The notes under the pieces are model-generated. The model had not been told where the DNA came from and made no database searches. It saw only the letters and a program-made list of their open reading frames with translations. A program made the translations under genes and the position numbers. From positions 1 to 6,645 of the forward strand of contig JAUVHF010000085.1 in NCBI GenBank assembly GCA_030593425.1: a stretch of 6,645 bases of DNA. Direction: 5' to 3'. This DNA is from Anaerolineales bacterium (GTDB lineage: Bacteria > Chloroflexota > Anaerolineae > UBA7937). Numbering within the stretch: the first letter of the stretch is position 1; each line of letters opens with the position of its first letter. This document shows, piece by piece, positions 1-5,227 of this stretch.

Positions 1-510
1 GACGTCGGCCGCTTTGATCTTCTCGGAGATCGGCCCCTGGGCTTTGAGTCGCCCCTCGATCTCCTCTTCGCTCAACCCTTGGGCGCGGAGGCGCTCCCTC
101 TGCTCTTCTGGGCGGCAGGTCACCACCCAGAGGGCATCCCATCCCCTCTCGGTGCTGGCTTCCAGCAGTTTGATGGCCTCGATAGCCACCACCTCCTCCT
201 CCGCTCCCTCAGCGATCTCCCAAATCAGGCTTTCCACCACAGGGTGGATTATGGCCTCTAAACGCTTGAGAGCCTCTCCATCGGAGAAGACGAGAGCGGC
301 CAACCTTTTCCGGTCGATCTCCCCTTTAGGCCCCAAGATACCTTCTCCAAAGGCCACAACAACCTCCTCATAGACCGTGGTCCCTATAGCCATCACCAGG
401 TGTACCAAGAGATCGGCGTCGATAGCCTTGGCCCCCAACTCTTCCAACATGCGCAGGACGGTGCTCTTCCCGGTGCCCATGTTCCCGGTTATGCCTATGA
501 CCCGTTTCAC
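1..510 (-). CDS. coaE: Dephospho-CoA kinase, C-terminus cut by window edge
   Basis: Catalyses the last step of coenzyme A synthesis in the cytoplasm, ATP-dependent phosphorylation of the 3'-OH of dephospho-CoA. The reading frame is open from 510 to the left edge (170 codons). Near the N-terminus it has a P-loop, GNMGTGKST (about residues 9-17), followed by the family's acidic substrate motif DAD in LGAKAIDADLL. Further on are IDRKRLAALVF and LEAIIHPVV, and then the lid-type arginine-rich segment ending in KAQGPISEKIKAADV. All are in the order expected of CoaE. The full protein is normally about 200 aa, so roughly the last 30 residues lie outside. GTG at 510 is preferred because it starts MKRVIGITG directly before the first beta-strand. 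A second in-frame GTG at 516 would add two residues. No Shine-Dalgarno is visible, and the TATAAT box lies only 7 nt upstream, so a leaderless start is likely. Identification is firm; the exact start is less so. Confidence 0.93.
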   Translation of the reverse strand, partial: MKRVIGITGNMGTGKSTVLRMLEELGAKAIDADLLVHLVMAIGTTVYEEVVVAFGEGILGPKGEIDRKRLAALVFSDGEALKRLEAIIHPVVESLIWEIAEGAEEEVVAIEAIKLLEASTERGWDALWVVTCRPEEQRERLRAQGLSEEEIEGRLKAQGPISEKIKAADV

Positions 511-517
511 GGTCACT

Positions 518-545
518 ATTATACCACAAGAGGAGCAAGCCACAA
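518..545 (-). promoter_or_regulatory. Promoter of coaE, leaderless configuration
   Basis: On the minus strand a perfect TATAAT (523-518) is preceded, after a 16-nt spacer, by TTGTGG (545-540), which keeps the TTG of a -35 box. The normal start point about 7 nt past the -10 box falls on or next to the GTG at 510, so the mRNA would begin at the start codon. The perfect -10 and its position support the call; the -35 is weak. Confidence 0.6.
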
Positions 546-594
546 GGTTGCCCGGATGGTGTTGGAGGTCTCCAGAGAGGTGAGGGAAAGGCTT

Positions 595-624
595 TTGTCC
601 CTTCCCACCAAACTATGATATAAT
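595..624 (+). promoter_or_regulatory. Promoter of the 635 membrane protein gene
   Basis: A perfect TATAAT (619-624) sits 18 nt after TTGTCC (595-600). Transcription should start near 631, leaving only about 3-4 nt before the ATG at 635, so the message would be essentially leaderless. It is divergent from the coaE promoter, with about 50 bp between the two -35 elements, so both could be reached by one regulator. No operator-like repeat was seen between them. Confidence 0.6.
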
Positions 625-634
625 CTTGGGCGCT

Positions 635-1003
635 ATGACCAGTCGGCGCCCACTCCTTATCTCGTTGGCCCTGGCCCTACCGTCATGGGCGGGGCTAGCC
701 TATATCATCGCTTATGCCGATCCCCTAGTGGCTACCAACCGTTTTCTTCTTCTGGCCTTTCTTTTCTTTTCGCTCGCTTTCAGCCTCACCCCTCTCTTCC
801 ATCTCTTGGAGTACCGCCTGGCCAACTCAGGATCCTACCGGGACGACATCTTTCGCTCCGCTCGTAGGAGCGGGCTTCTGGCCCTCTTCTTCGTGCTTTG
901 CGCCTGGATGAAGATGAGCCAAGCGTTAAACTGGACCAACGCCTTCCTCTTGGTGGCCGCTTTAGTGCTGGCCGAGATATTCATGGTGCTTCGAAGCGCG
1001 TGA
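635..1003 (+). CDS. Small integral membrane protein of unknown function
   Basis: Encodes 122 residues with four probable membrane-spanning segments at about residues 7-27, 36-58, 79-99 and 102-119. A short charged loop between segments 2 and 3 (about 59-78) carries several Arg and Asp residues. There is no cleavable signal peptide; the first segment looks like a signal anchor. I do not recognise a named family. The RR-x-G-LLALF segment followed by a final helix with an internal Glu (VLAEIFM) recalls small uncharacterised membrane proteins of Chloroflexota-type and related bacteria, but that is a loose impression. ATG at 635 is chosen over an in-frame TTG at 626, because the TTG lies only 2 nt past the TATAAT box and could not be transcribed from it. 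There is no Shine-Dalgarno, in keeping with a near-leaderless mRNA. It is probably monocistronic or loosely linked to the gene at 1072, after a 68-nt gap. Confidence 0.75.
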   Translation: MTSRRPLLISLALALPSWAGLAYIIAYADPLVATNRFLLLAFLFFSLAFSLTPLFHLLEYRLANSGSYRDDIFRSARRSGLLALFFVLCAWMKMSQALNWTNAFLLVAALVLAEIFMVLRSA

Positions 1004-1071
1004 GGAAAGCCATGAGTATGACCTATCGGGCCATCTTTTAGAGATCGAGGCTTTGCTTTAAAGGGGGAAGC

Positions 1072-1527
1072 ATGATCGAAGGAGTGAAAATCAGGAAGTT
1101 AAAGCCCATCCCTGACGAGCGAGGATATTTGATGGAGATGCTCCGCTCCGATTGGGAAGAGTTCGAGAAGTTCGGGCAGGTCTATGTAACCGCGGCCTAT
1201 CCGGGCGCAGTTAAGGCCTGGCACTATCACCGGCTCCAGACCGACCATTTCATCTGCCTCCAGGGGATGGCTAAGGTAGTCCTCTACGACAGTCGAGAGG
1301 ACTCCCCCACCTACCGGCAGATCGAAGAGTTCTTCATAGGTCATCTCAACCCCCTGCTCATCAAGATCCCCCCCCTGGTGATGCATGGCTTCAAGGGGCT
1401 AGGGCTGGGGATGACCCTGATGGTGAACGTGCCTACCGAACTATACAACTACCAGGAGCCCGACGAGTACCGTCTCCCCCCCGACACCGACCAGATCCCC
1501 TACGACTGGGCCAGGAAAGATAGATAG
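1072..1527 (+). CDS. RmlC-like cupin, dTDP-4-dehydrorhamnose 3,5-epimerase family
   Basis: A 151-residue cytoplasmic cupin of the RmlC superfamily. Motifs in family order are the early DERG (15-18, family D-x-RG), AWHYHRLQTD (about 49-58, with His51 where the catalytic His of the GLHYQ motif sits), YDSREDSPT (72-80), HLNPLLIKIPP (91-101), MHGF (104-107), TELYNYQEPDEY (122-133) with candidate catalytic tyrosines, and a closing PPDTDQIPYDW. Classical RmlC enzymes are about 180 aa and read GLHYQ. This shorter version with WHYH belongs to a divergent subgroup, so the substrate may not be dTDP-4-keto-6-deoxyglucose. No rmlA, rmlB or rmlD is in the window. A purine-rich Shine-Dalgarno (AGGGGG, 1062-1067) precedes the ATG by 4 nt. 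The next gene begins 3 nt after the stop, so the two are surely co-transcribed. The family is certain; the precise reaction is not. Confidence 0.88.
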   Translation: MIEGVKIRKLKPIPDERGYLMEMLRSDWEEFEKFGQVYVTAAYPGAVKAWHYHRLQTDHFICLQGMAKVVLYDSREDSPTYRQIEEFFIGHLNPLLIKIPPLVMHGFKGLGLGMTLMVNVPTELYNYQEPDEYRLPPDTDQIPYDWARKDR

Positions 1528-1530
1528 TCT

Positions 1531-2544
1531 ATGGCTGCCGTGGCGAAGACGGTGAAGATTTTGAGTCCCCTTCAGTGGGAAGAGAAGCATCGGGAGAGGG
1601 TGCGCCAACTCTCTCCCCGTATCTCCCTCTCAGTGGTAGAGGGAGAGGCCCAGTTCTTAGAAGAACTCCGTAGTGCTGAGGTGGTGGTCATCTGGCCCCG
1701 CCCCTTCGATTTAAGACTCGCTCCTCGCCTGAGGTGGATTCAACTCATAAGCGCGGGGCTAGACTGCTTCGTGGGCCATCCCATCATGGAGAGTGATATC
1801 ATCATCACCACCGCCAGCGGCATCCATGCCACCCCCATCGCCGAATATGTCCTAGCCTCGATGTTAGCCTTCTCTCGCCGCTTTCGAGATATCTGGCGAC
1901 TACAAGAGAGAAGGGAGTGGCCCGAGGATCGGTGGGAGATCCTTAGAGGGGAAGAGTTGCGGGGGAAGACGGTGGGCATCCTGGGGTATGGGAGCATAGG
2001 TCGAGAGGTGGGGCGTTTATGCAAGGCTTTCGGGATGAGGGTGCTGGCTACAGATAGCGCCCAGGAGATGGAGGACAGGGGATATCGGCCCCCTGGCACT
2101 GGGGATCCGAAGGGGATGTTGCTGGATAGTCTCTTCCCGCCTTCACAACTCAGGGAGATGGTGAAAGAGTGCGATTTCTTTATCGTCGCCGTGCCCCTCA
2201 CCCCGGAGACCGAGGGGATGGTGGGGCGGGAGGAACTGAAGGCTATGAAGAGGAGCGCTTATCTGGTGAACATCTCCCGGGGCCGGGTAGTCGATGAAGA
2301 GGCCCTCATCGAAGCCCTCAAAGAGGGGTGGATAGGGGGAGCAGGGCTCGATGTCTTCGCCCAAGAGCCCCTACCACAGGAGAGCGAACTTTGGGGGTTA
2401 GACAATCTCATCCTCTCCCCCCATGTCTCGGCTAATACCCCCCGCTATCAGGAACGGTTCACGGAACTATTCTGTGAGAACCTGCGTCGCTACCTGGCCG
2501 GGGAGGAACTCCTGAACGTGGTGGGCAAGAAACGGGGGTACTAG
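1531..2544 (+). CDS. D-2-hydroxyacid dehydrogenase, NAD-type
   Basis: A 337-residue cytoplasmic oxidoreductase that should interconvert a D-2-hydroxyacid and its 2-oxoacid (D-lactate dehydrogenase/phosphoglycerate dehydrogenase superfamily). The Rossmann motif GYGSIG lies at 152-157 and is followed by an Asp at 175 (LATDS), which favours NAD over NADP. The complete catalytic triad is present: Arg250 in NISRGRVVDE, Glu279 in DVFAQEPLP, and His298 in SPHVSA. The substrate-domain SAGLD (74-78) and SGIHATPIAEY (96-106) motifs are also in place, and the length is normal for the family. There is a loosely conserved insertion at about 180-200 (PPGTGDPKG). The start lies 3 nt after the upstream stop with only a distant AGGAAAG (1513-1519), so translational coupling to the cupin gene is likely. 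The substrate cannot be read from the sequence; pairing with an epimerase suggests a sugar acid or related hydroxyacid. Nothing is broken. Confidence 0.95.
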   Translation: MAAVAKTVKILSPLQWEEKHRERVRQLSPRISLSVVEGEAQFLEELRSAEVVVIWPRPFDLRLAPRLRWIQLISAGLDCFVGHPIMESDIIITTASGIHATPIAEYVLASMLAFSRRFRDIWRLQERREWPEDRWEILRGEELRGKTVGILGYGSIGREVGRLCKAFGMRVLATDSAQEMEDRGYRPPGTGDPKGMLLDSLFPPSQLREMVKECDFFIVAVPLTPETEGMVGREELKAMKRSAYLVNISRGRVVDEEALIEALKEGWIGGAGLDVFAQEPLPQESELWGLDNLILSPHVSANTPRYQERFTELFCENLRRYLAGEELLNVVGKKRGY

Positions 2545-2553
2545 AATTCTCTC

Positions 2554-2580
2554 ATGTAGCGTCCGAGTTTATCGAGGACG
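2554..2580 (+). repeat. Left REP-like hairpin with GTAG foot
   Basis: The element begins AT-GTAG (GTAG at 2556-2559) and continues into a stem of CGTCC (2560-2564) and GGACG (2576-2580) around an 11-nt loop containing AGTTTATC. If one G-A mismatch is allowed, the loop becomes 9 nt, as in the right copy. A GTAG tetranucleotide directly 5' of the stem is the hallmark of REP sequences bound by RAYT proteins. It matches the reverse complement of 3093-3119 at 21 of 27 positions. The 3' arm contains GAGG (2574-2577), the only plausible Shine-Dalgarno for the transposase gene. Confidence 0.8.
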
Positions 2581-2590
2581 AAAGACCCAT

Positions 2591-3090
2591 ATGGATGGCA
2601 AAGATACCAAAACGAGATGGAAAACATACGGAAAAAGTAGATCCCTCCGTTTGCAAGGGTTCGACTACTCCTCGCCCCGTCTCTACTTCCTCACCACTGC
2701 GCAAGAGAAGGTGAAAGCCCCTTCGCCAATTGTGACCTATGCGAAGGCGTTGAAAGGCTCATAAGAGAATGCAAGGAACGATACGATTTTAGAGTCTATG
2801 CCTGGTGTCTCATGCCTGATCATTTGCACCTGCTCGTGCAATCCCCGGGTGAGGGCACAACCATCTCCCGCTTCGTACAAGGGCTCAAAAGCATGACCAC
2901 TAGACTTCATTGGAAACTCGGGGGCGTTGGAAAACTATGGCAACGAGGTTTCTACGATCATATCCTCAGAGAGGGCGAAGACCTAACAACCGTTGGAGAA
3001 TACATTTTCAATAACCCGCTCCGAAAAGGATTGGTCGAATCTGCAGAGAAATACCCTTACTCAGGGATCATGAATGACATTCCTTCTTGA
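2591..3090 (+). pseudogene. REP-associated tyrosine transposase (RAYT), single frameshift
   Basis: A Y1 HUH-type transposase of the IS200/IS605-related RAYT group, which nicks single-stranded DNA at REP hairpins through a tyrosine. The first frame starts at ATG 2591 and gives 57 residues, including the family N-terminal signature RSLRLQGFDYSSPRLYFLTT, then ends at TAA 2762-2764. Homology resumes in the -1 frame at about 2719 with PFANCDLCEGVERLIRECKE. It runs through the HUH motif MPDHLHLLV, LWQRGFYDHILREGEDL and the tyrosine motif GEYIFNNPLRKGLV to TGA 3088-3090. One base missing in the C run at 2718-2721 explains everything; restoring it gives a 166-aa protein of normal RAYT size with both His residues and the catalytic Tyr intact. 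No canonical slippery heptamer is present, so programmed frameshifting is unlikely. A separate product from the internal ATG at 2812 would have 92 residues but lack the N-terminal strands. It may be a recent pseudogene or a sequencing error. Confidence 0.85.
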
Positions 3091-3092
3091 AA

Positions 3093-3119
3093 CGTCGCGG
3101 ATGAACTGCGACGCTACAT
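3093..3119 (-). repeat. Right REP-like hairpin, inverted copy
   Basis: A perfect 6-bp stem, CGTCGC (3093-3098) with GCGACG (3108-3113), encloses the 9-nt loop GGATGAACT. It is followed by CTAC-AT (3114-3119), so the minus strand reads AT-GTAG and then the stem. This is the inverted partner of the left hairpin: the same six leading bases, the same outer stem CGTC/GACG, and the same loop core AGTTCATC (left: AGTTTATC). The stem begins 2 nt after the transposase stop codon. There is no U-run after it, so it is not a Rho-independent terminator. Confidence 0.82.
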
Positions 3120-3183
3120 CGAGCGTCATCTCCTCAGACCCGTTCCAGGTGGCTGCCGTTCTCAGCGCTCTCTTTCATAAACC

Positions 3184-4029
3184 ATGATAGATTTTGGCAT
3201 CTCGACCAGCGCCATAAGGGGCGATCTCTCTAAACTGGGCACCCTAACAGAACATGGTTTCCGACGGTTGGAGATCGGCTTCTTCGACACCCGATCTCTG
3301 TCGCTGGTTATGGAGTTCGTCCGCCGGGAGGGACTCGTCTATGGCTTCCACGACCCCCTGCCCCGACCTCCCTCCTTCGACTACCCCTTCCTTACCGACC
3401 CAGATGAAGAGAAACGGACTACCACTCTTGACTCCTTGCACAGGACCCTAGAGACAGCCGTCAACTGCAATGCGCTCTATGTGGTGGGGCATCTCCCTTC
3501 CGTTGTCTGGCATCCCAGGCCCGGTCTGGATGAAGAGAGCATCATGGCCTTGGCTCAGGAGAGTTGTTCTAGGCTTTCCTCCTGGAGTGAGGAGGCCGGA
3601 ATCCCCATACTCTTGGAGAACGTGGGGCCCAACCCCTATTTCTACCGGGCCGAGTCGTTCGTGGATATCTTTCAAGCGCACCCAGCGTTGCGTTTCTGCC
3701 TCGATATCGGACATCTGCATCTTACCGCTCTTCACACCGGACTCGATCCCTTCGACTTCGCCGAGAAGTTATCCCCTTACACCGACCTCATCCACGTCTA
3801 TAACGCTACCGGGGAAACATATGGCCTCTACCATCATGTTCCTGTTCACCCTTCCCAGCGGCCTGAGGCTGGTTGGGCAGATATCCCAAATATCCTCCGC
3901 TCGGCTCTTAGCGAAGCACCATCCTGCACCATCGTCTTCGAGCACACCCCTCAATACCCGGCCGACGAGGCTTTCGTCGCCGAAGGGATCGCATGGGTCA
4001 AGAAACTAGCCTTAGCTATTGAGCACTAA
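3184..4029 (+). CDS. Sugar phosphate isomerase/epimerase, xylose-isomerase-like TIM barrel
   Basis: A 281-residue TIM-barrel protein of the AP-endonuclease-2/xylose isomerase-like superfamily. These are metal-dependent cytoplasmic enzymes that isomerise or epimerise sugars, inositols or hydroxy-keto acids. Likely metal ligands sit at the ends of successive barrel strands: Glu145 in ILLENVGPN, Asp174 and His177 in CLDIGH, His204 in LIHVYN, and Glu253 in VFEHTP. The first strand (MIDFGIS) starts right at the ATG. An in-frame TAA at 3178-3180 makes ATG 3184 the earliest possible start. No Shine-Dalgarno and no convincing promoter are visible in the 64 nt between the REPtron and the start, so expression probably relies on read-through or an unrecognised signal. 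The gene has the same orientation as the cupin/dehydrogenase pair upstream of the REPtron and may belong to the same pathway. The superfamily also contains endonuclease IV, but the NVGPNP and YGLYHHVP features fit the sugar-enzyme branch better. Substrate unknown. Confidence 0.88.
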   Translation: MIDFGISTSAIRGDLSKLGTLTEHGFRRLEIGFFDTRSLSLVMEFVRREGLVYGFHDPLPRPPSFDYPFLTDPDEEKRTTTLDSLHRTLETAVNCNALYVVGHLPSVVWHPRPGLDEESIMALAQESCSRLSSWSEEAGIPILLENVGPNPYFYRAESFVDIFQAHPALRFCLDIGHLHLTALHTGLDPFDFAEKLSPYTDLIHVYNATGETYGLYHHVPVHPSQRPEAGWADIPNILRSALSEAPSCTIVFEHTPQYPADEAFVAEGIAWVKKLALAIEH

Positions 4030-4031
4030 GT

Positions 4032-4058
4032 AAGCCACCCCATATGGGGTGGCTTTTT
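4032..4058 (+). terminator. Rho-independent terminator, perfect 24-nt palindrome plus T-run
   Basis: AAGCCACCCCAT (4032-4043) is followed immediately by its exact complement (4044-4055) and a run of five T (4054-4058). It starts 2 nt after the isomerase stop codon, so it ends that transcript. It lies 6 nt beyond the dtd stop on the other strand, where it also forms a hairpin, but the T-run there is poorer. It is therefore at best a weak bidirectional terminator between two convergent genes. Confidence 0.9.
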
Positions 4059-4064
4059 GAGTCT

Positions 4065-4508
4065 TTAAGCCTCGGTATCCAGGATCAAGGTCACTGGGCC
4101 GTCGTTGGCGATGTTGACCAACATCATGGCTCCGAACCTGCCGCTCTCTACCTGGAGCCCCACGGCTCGCAAAGAGTCGATGAATCTTTCCACCAGCGGC
4201 TCCGCCACCTCTGGAGGTGCGGCGGAGATGAAACTGGGGCGACGTCCTTTTCTTACGTCGCCATAGAGGGTGAACTGCGAGACAACTAGCGCCTGAGCCC
4301 CGACATCCAGAGCAGAGAAGTTGAACTTGCCCTCTTCGTCGGCGAAGATGCGCAAGTGAGCGATCTTCTCCGCTAAGTATCTGGCTTCCCTCTCCGAATC
4401 GCCCTGGGCGACCCCTAAAAGGATCACCAACCCCTTACCGATCTCCCCTACCCTCTCCCCCTCTATGGTGACAGAAGCCTCTCTCACCCTTTGCACCACG
4501 GCGCGCAT
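4065..4508 (-). CDS. dtd: D-aminoacyl-tRNA deacylase (DTD)
   Basis: Hydrolyses D-amino acids (and glycine) mischarged on tRNA, a cytoplasmic proofreading step; DTD works as a homodimer. The protein has 147 residues, the normal family size. It begins MRAVVQRVREASVTIEG and carries SQFTL (77-81), whose Thr and neighbours line the active site, then GDVRKGRRPSF (83-93). The cross-subunit Gly-cisPro motif follows in NDGPVTL (135-141; Gly137, Pro138), preceded by GRFGAMM. All diagnostic motifs are intact. ATG 4508 is chosen because it gives the canonical family N-terminus and follows a strong Shine-Dalgarno (GGGAGGGG, about 4524-4517). An in-frame GTG at 4517 lies inside that site. It converges with the isomerase gene and diverges from the gene at 4586, with 77 nt between start codons. 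An 8-bp hairpin inside the gene (4238-4262) overlaps conserved codons and is probably incidental. Confidence 0.97.
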   Translation of the reverse strand: MRAVVQRVREASVTIEGERVGEIGKGLVILLGVAQGDSEREARYLAEKIAHLRIFADEEGKFNFSALDVGAQALVVSQFTLYGDVRKGRRPSFISAAPPEVAEPLVERFIDSLRAVGLQVESGRFGAMMLVNIANDGPVTLILDTEA

Positions 4509-4526
4509 CTCTCTCACCCCTCCCGT

Positions 4527-4555
4527 TTGCAGGCTTCTCGGAGATGTGGTATCTT
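4527..4555 (+). promoter_or_regulatory. Possible promoter of the 4586 gene
   Basis: TTGCAG (4527-4532), then exactly 17 nt, then TATCTT (4550-4555), gives a moderate sigma-70 match in the dtd/4586 intergenic region. It would leave a leader of roughly 24 nt that includes the Shine-Dalgarno at 4575-4580. Spacing and position fit; the boxes match the consensus at only 3 and 4 of 6 bases. Confidence 0.4.
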
Positions 4556-4585
4556 TACGTGCGCTTTTCCTCTTGGAGGGCCTCT

Positions 4586-4885
4586 ATGATCAAACTTCTC
4601 ATGAGTTGGGACATCCGGCCCGGTAGAGAAGCCGATTACATGGAGTTCATAACCGAGGAGTTCGCCCCCGGGATGGTGAGACTGGGCATCCAACCCACGG
4701 AGGCTTGGTATACCGTCGCGGGGAACGGACCCCAGATGCTCTCTGGCGGGATCACCGAAGATCAAGAAACGATGCTGAATATCCTGAGAAGCGAAGAGTG
4801 GCGAGAACTAGAAAAGGAACTTCTCACCTACGTAATGAACTATGAATATAAGATCGTCCCCGCCAGCGGCAATTTCCAACTCTAA
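4586..4885 (+). CDS. Conserved small protein of unknown function, ferredoxin-like (ABM) fold suspected
   Basis: Encodes 99 residues with no membrane segment or signal peptide. The first strand is MIKLLMSWDI, followed by RPGREADYMEFITEEFAPGM, which should be a helix. A Trp-Tyr pair sits at 41-42 (EAWYTV), then GPQMLSGGITED (49-60), the acidic helix SEEWRELEKELLTYV (69-83), and a last strand ending in the C-terminal GNFQL. The beta-alpha-beta-beta-alpha-beta order and the DIRPGRE opening resemble dimeric alpha/beta-barrel (ABM/NIPSNAP-like) proteins, but this is inferred from pattern only. I recall similar short proteins in Chloroflexota without a known role. ATG 4586 is preferred over an upstream ATG at 4544, because GGAGGG (4575-4580) sits 5 nt before it and the upstream 14 residues do not look like coding sequence. 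Diverges from dtd; monocistronic. Function unknown. Confidence 0.82.
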   Translation: MIKLLMSWDIRPGREADYMEFITEEFAPGMVRLGIQPTEAWYTVAGNGPQMLSGGITEDQETMLNILRSEEWRELEKELLTYVMNYEYKIVPASGNFQL

Positions 4886-4917
4886 CTCTCTGGCTCCCCT
4901 GCTTGGCAAGTGACCCC

Positions 4918-5214
4918 TTAACCCTCCGACCCCTCTTCCGCCATTTCTGATCTCTCGCTTCCCTTGCTTTCCTCCTTAGACGGCCCTTTCTCTCTCTCCG
5001 AGGCGGGAGCGGGACGCCTGCCCTGGTGCTTGCCAGGCCGGGGATGGTCGGTGACATAGAACCCCGACCCCTTAAATATGATCCCTACGGGGTTGATAAC
5101 CCGTCGCACGCCCCCCCCGCAGTGCGGGCACCTTTTCACGGGCTCAGAGGCTATAGATTGATGTCGCTCGAATCTGTAACCGCAACCGTCACACTCGTAC
5201 TCATAGATAGGCAT
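4918..5214 (-). CDS. FmdB-type zinc ribbon protein
   Basis: A 98-residue protein opening with the FmdB/CxxC_CxxC_SSSS signature MPIYEYEC. It has two Cys pairs, CDGC (Cys8, Cys11) and CPHC (Cys29, Cys32), that should bind one zinc ion. The conserved segment VRRVINPVGIIFKGSGFYVTD follows. The remaining 40 or so residues are low-complexity, rich in Lys, Arg, Glu, Ser and Pro, and probably disordered. Members were named as putative regulators (FmdB), but the biochemical role is not established. ATG 5214 fits the family start exactly and has a strong GGAGG (5224-5220) 5 nt upstream; extending the frame to a GTG at 5247 would overlap the preceding gene. It starts 13 nt after the response regulator stop and is probably co-transcribed with it from the promoter at 6210-6238. 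No clear terminator was found in the 32-nt gap before the convergent gene ending at 4885. Confidence 0.93.
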   Translation of the reverse strand: MPIYEYECDGCGYRFERHQSIASEPVKRCPHCGGGVRRVINPVGIIFKGSGFYVTDHPRPGKHQGRRPAPASEREKGPSKEESKGSERSEMAEEGSEG

Positions 5215-5227
5215 AGAGACCTCCGAT

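Larger units (their letters stand above)
2554..3119 (+). mobile_element. REPtron: RAYT gene bracketed by inverted REP-like hairpins
   Basis: A 566-bp unit made of a left hairpin (2554-2580), a REP-associated tyrosine transposase reading frame (2591-3090) and a right hairpin (3093-3119) that is the inverted counterpart of the left. Transposase and ends are packed tightly: 10 nt from the left hairpin to the ATG, and 2 nt from the stop codon to the right hairpin. This is the known arrangement of RAYT genes, in which the Y1 HUH transposase handles short palindromes with a GTAG or GGAG foot rather than classical IS ends. It starts 9 nt after the dehydrogenase stop and ends 64 nt before the isomerase start. 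No target-site duplication is expected for this family and none was seen. The transposase carries a frameshift, so the unit is probably immobile unless supplied in trans. Domestication rather than active mobility is common for this group. Confidence 0.8.

Noticed and set aside
14..373. Plus-strand open frame of 119 codons at the left end.
   Set aside because: It is a shadow of coaE. The protein is Ser/Arg-rich without motifs, while the opposite strand encodes a clear kinase.
2717..2730. Programmed -1 frameshifting in the transposase.
   Set aside because: There is no X-XXY-YYZ heptamer in the right phase at the shift point, and RAYT genes are normally single uninterrupted frames.
3120..3183. 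CATAAA (3176-3181) as a -10 box for the isomerase gene.
   Set aside because: It lies 2 nt from the ATG, so transcription would start inside the gene; no -35 partner stands out.
3470..4009. 179-codon plus-strand frame overlapping the isomerase gene.
   Set aside because: Composition is Ser/Pro/Thr-rich with no motifs, and the overlapping frame has full TIM-barrel signatures.
4238..4262. Perfect 8-bp hairpin with a 9-nt loop (GGCGACGT / ACGTCGCC) that shares the GCGACG hexamer with the right REP-like stem.
   Set aside because: It lies inside dtd over the conserved GDVRKGRRPSF codons, has the opposite arm order to the REP stems, and has no GTAG foot. Coding constraint explains it.
5079..5104. 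Inverted repeat ACGGG..CCCGT in the fmdB region.
   Set aside because: It lies in coding sequence for a conserved FmdB segment (RRVINPVG), has only 5 bp plus a bulge, and no T-run on either side.
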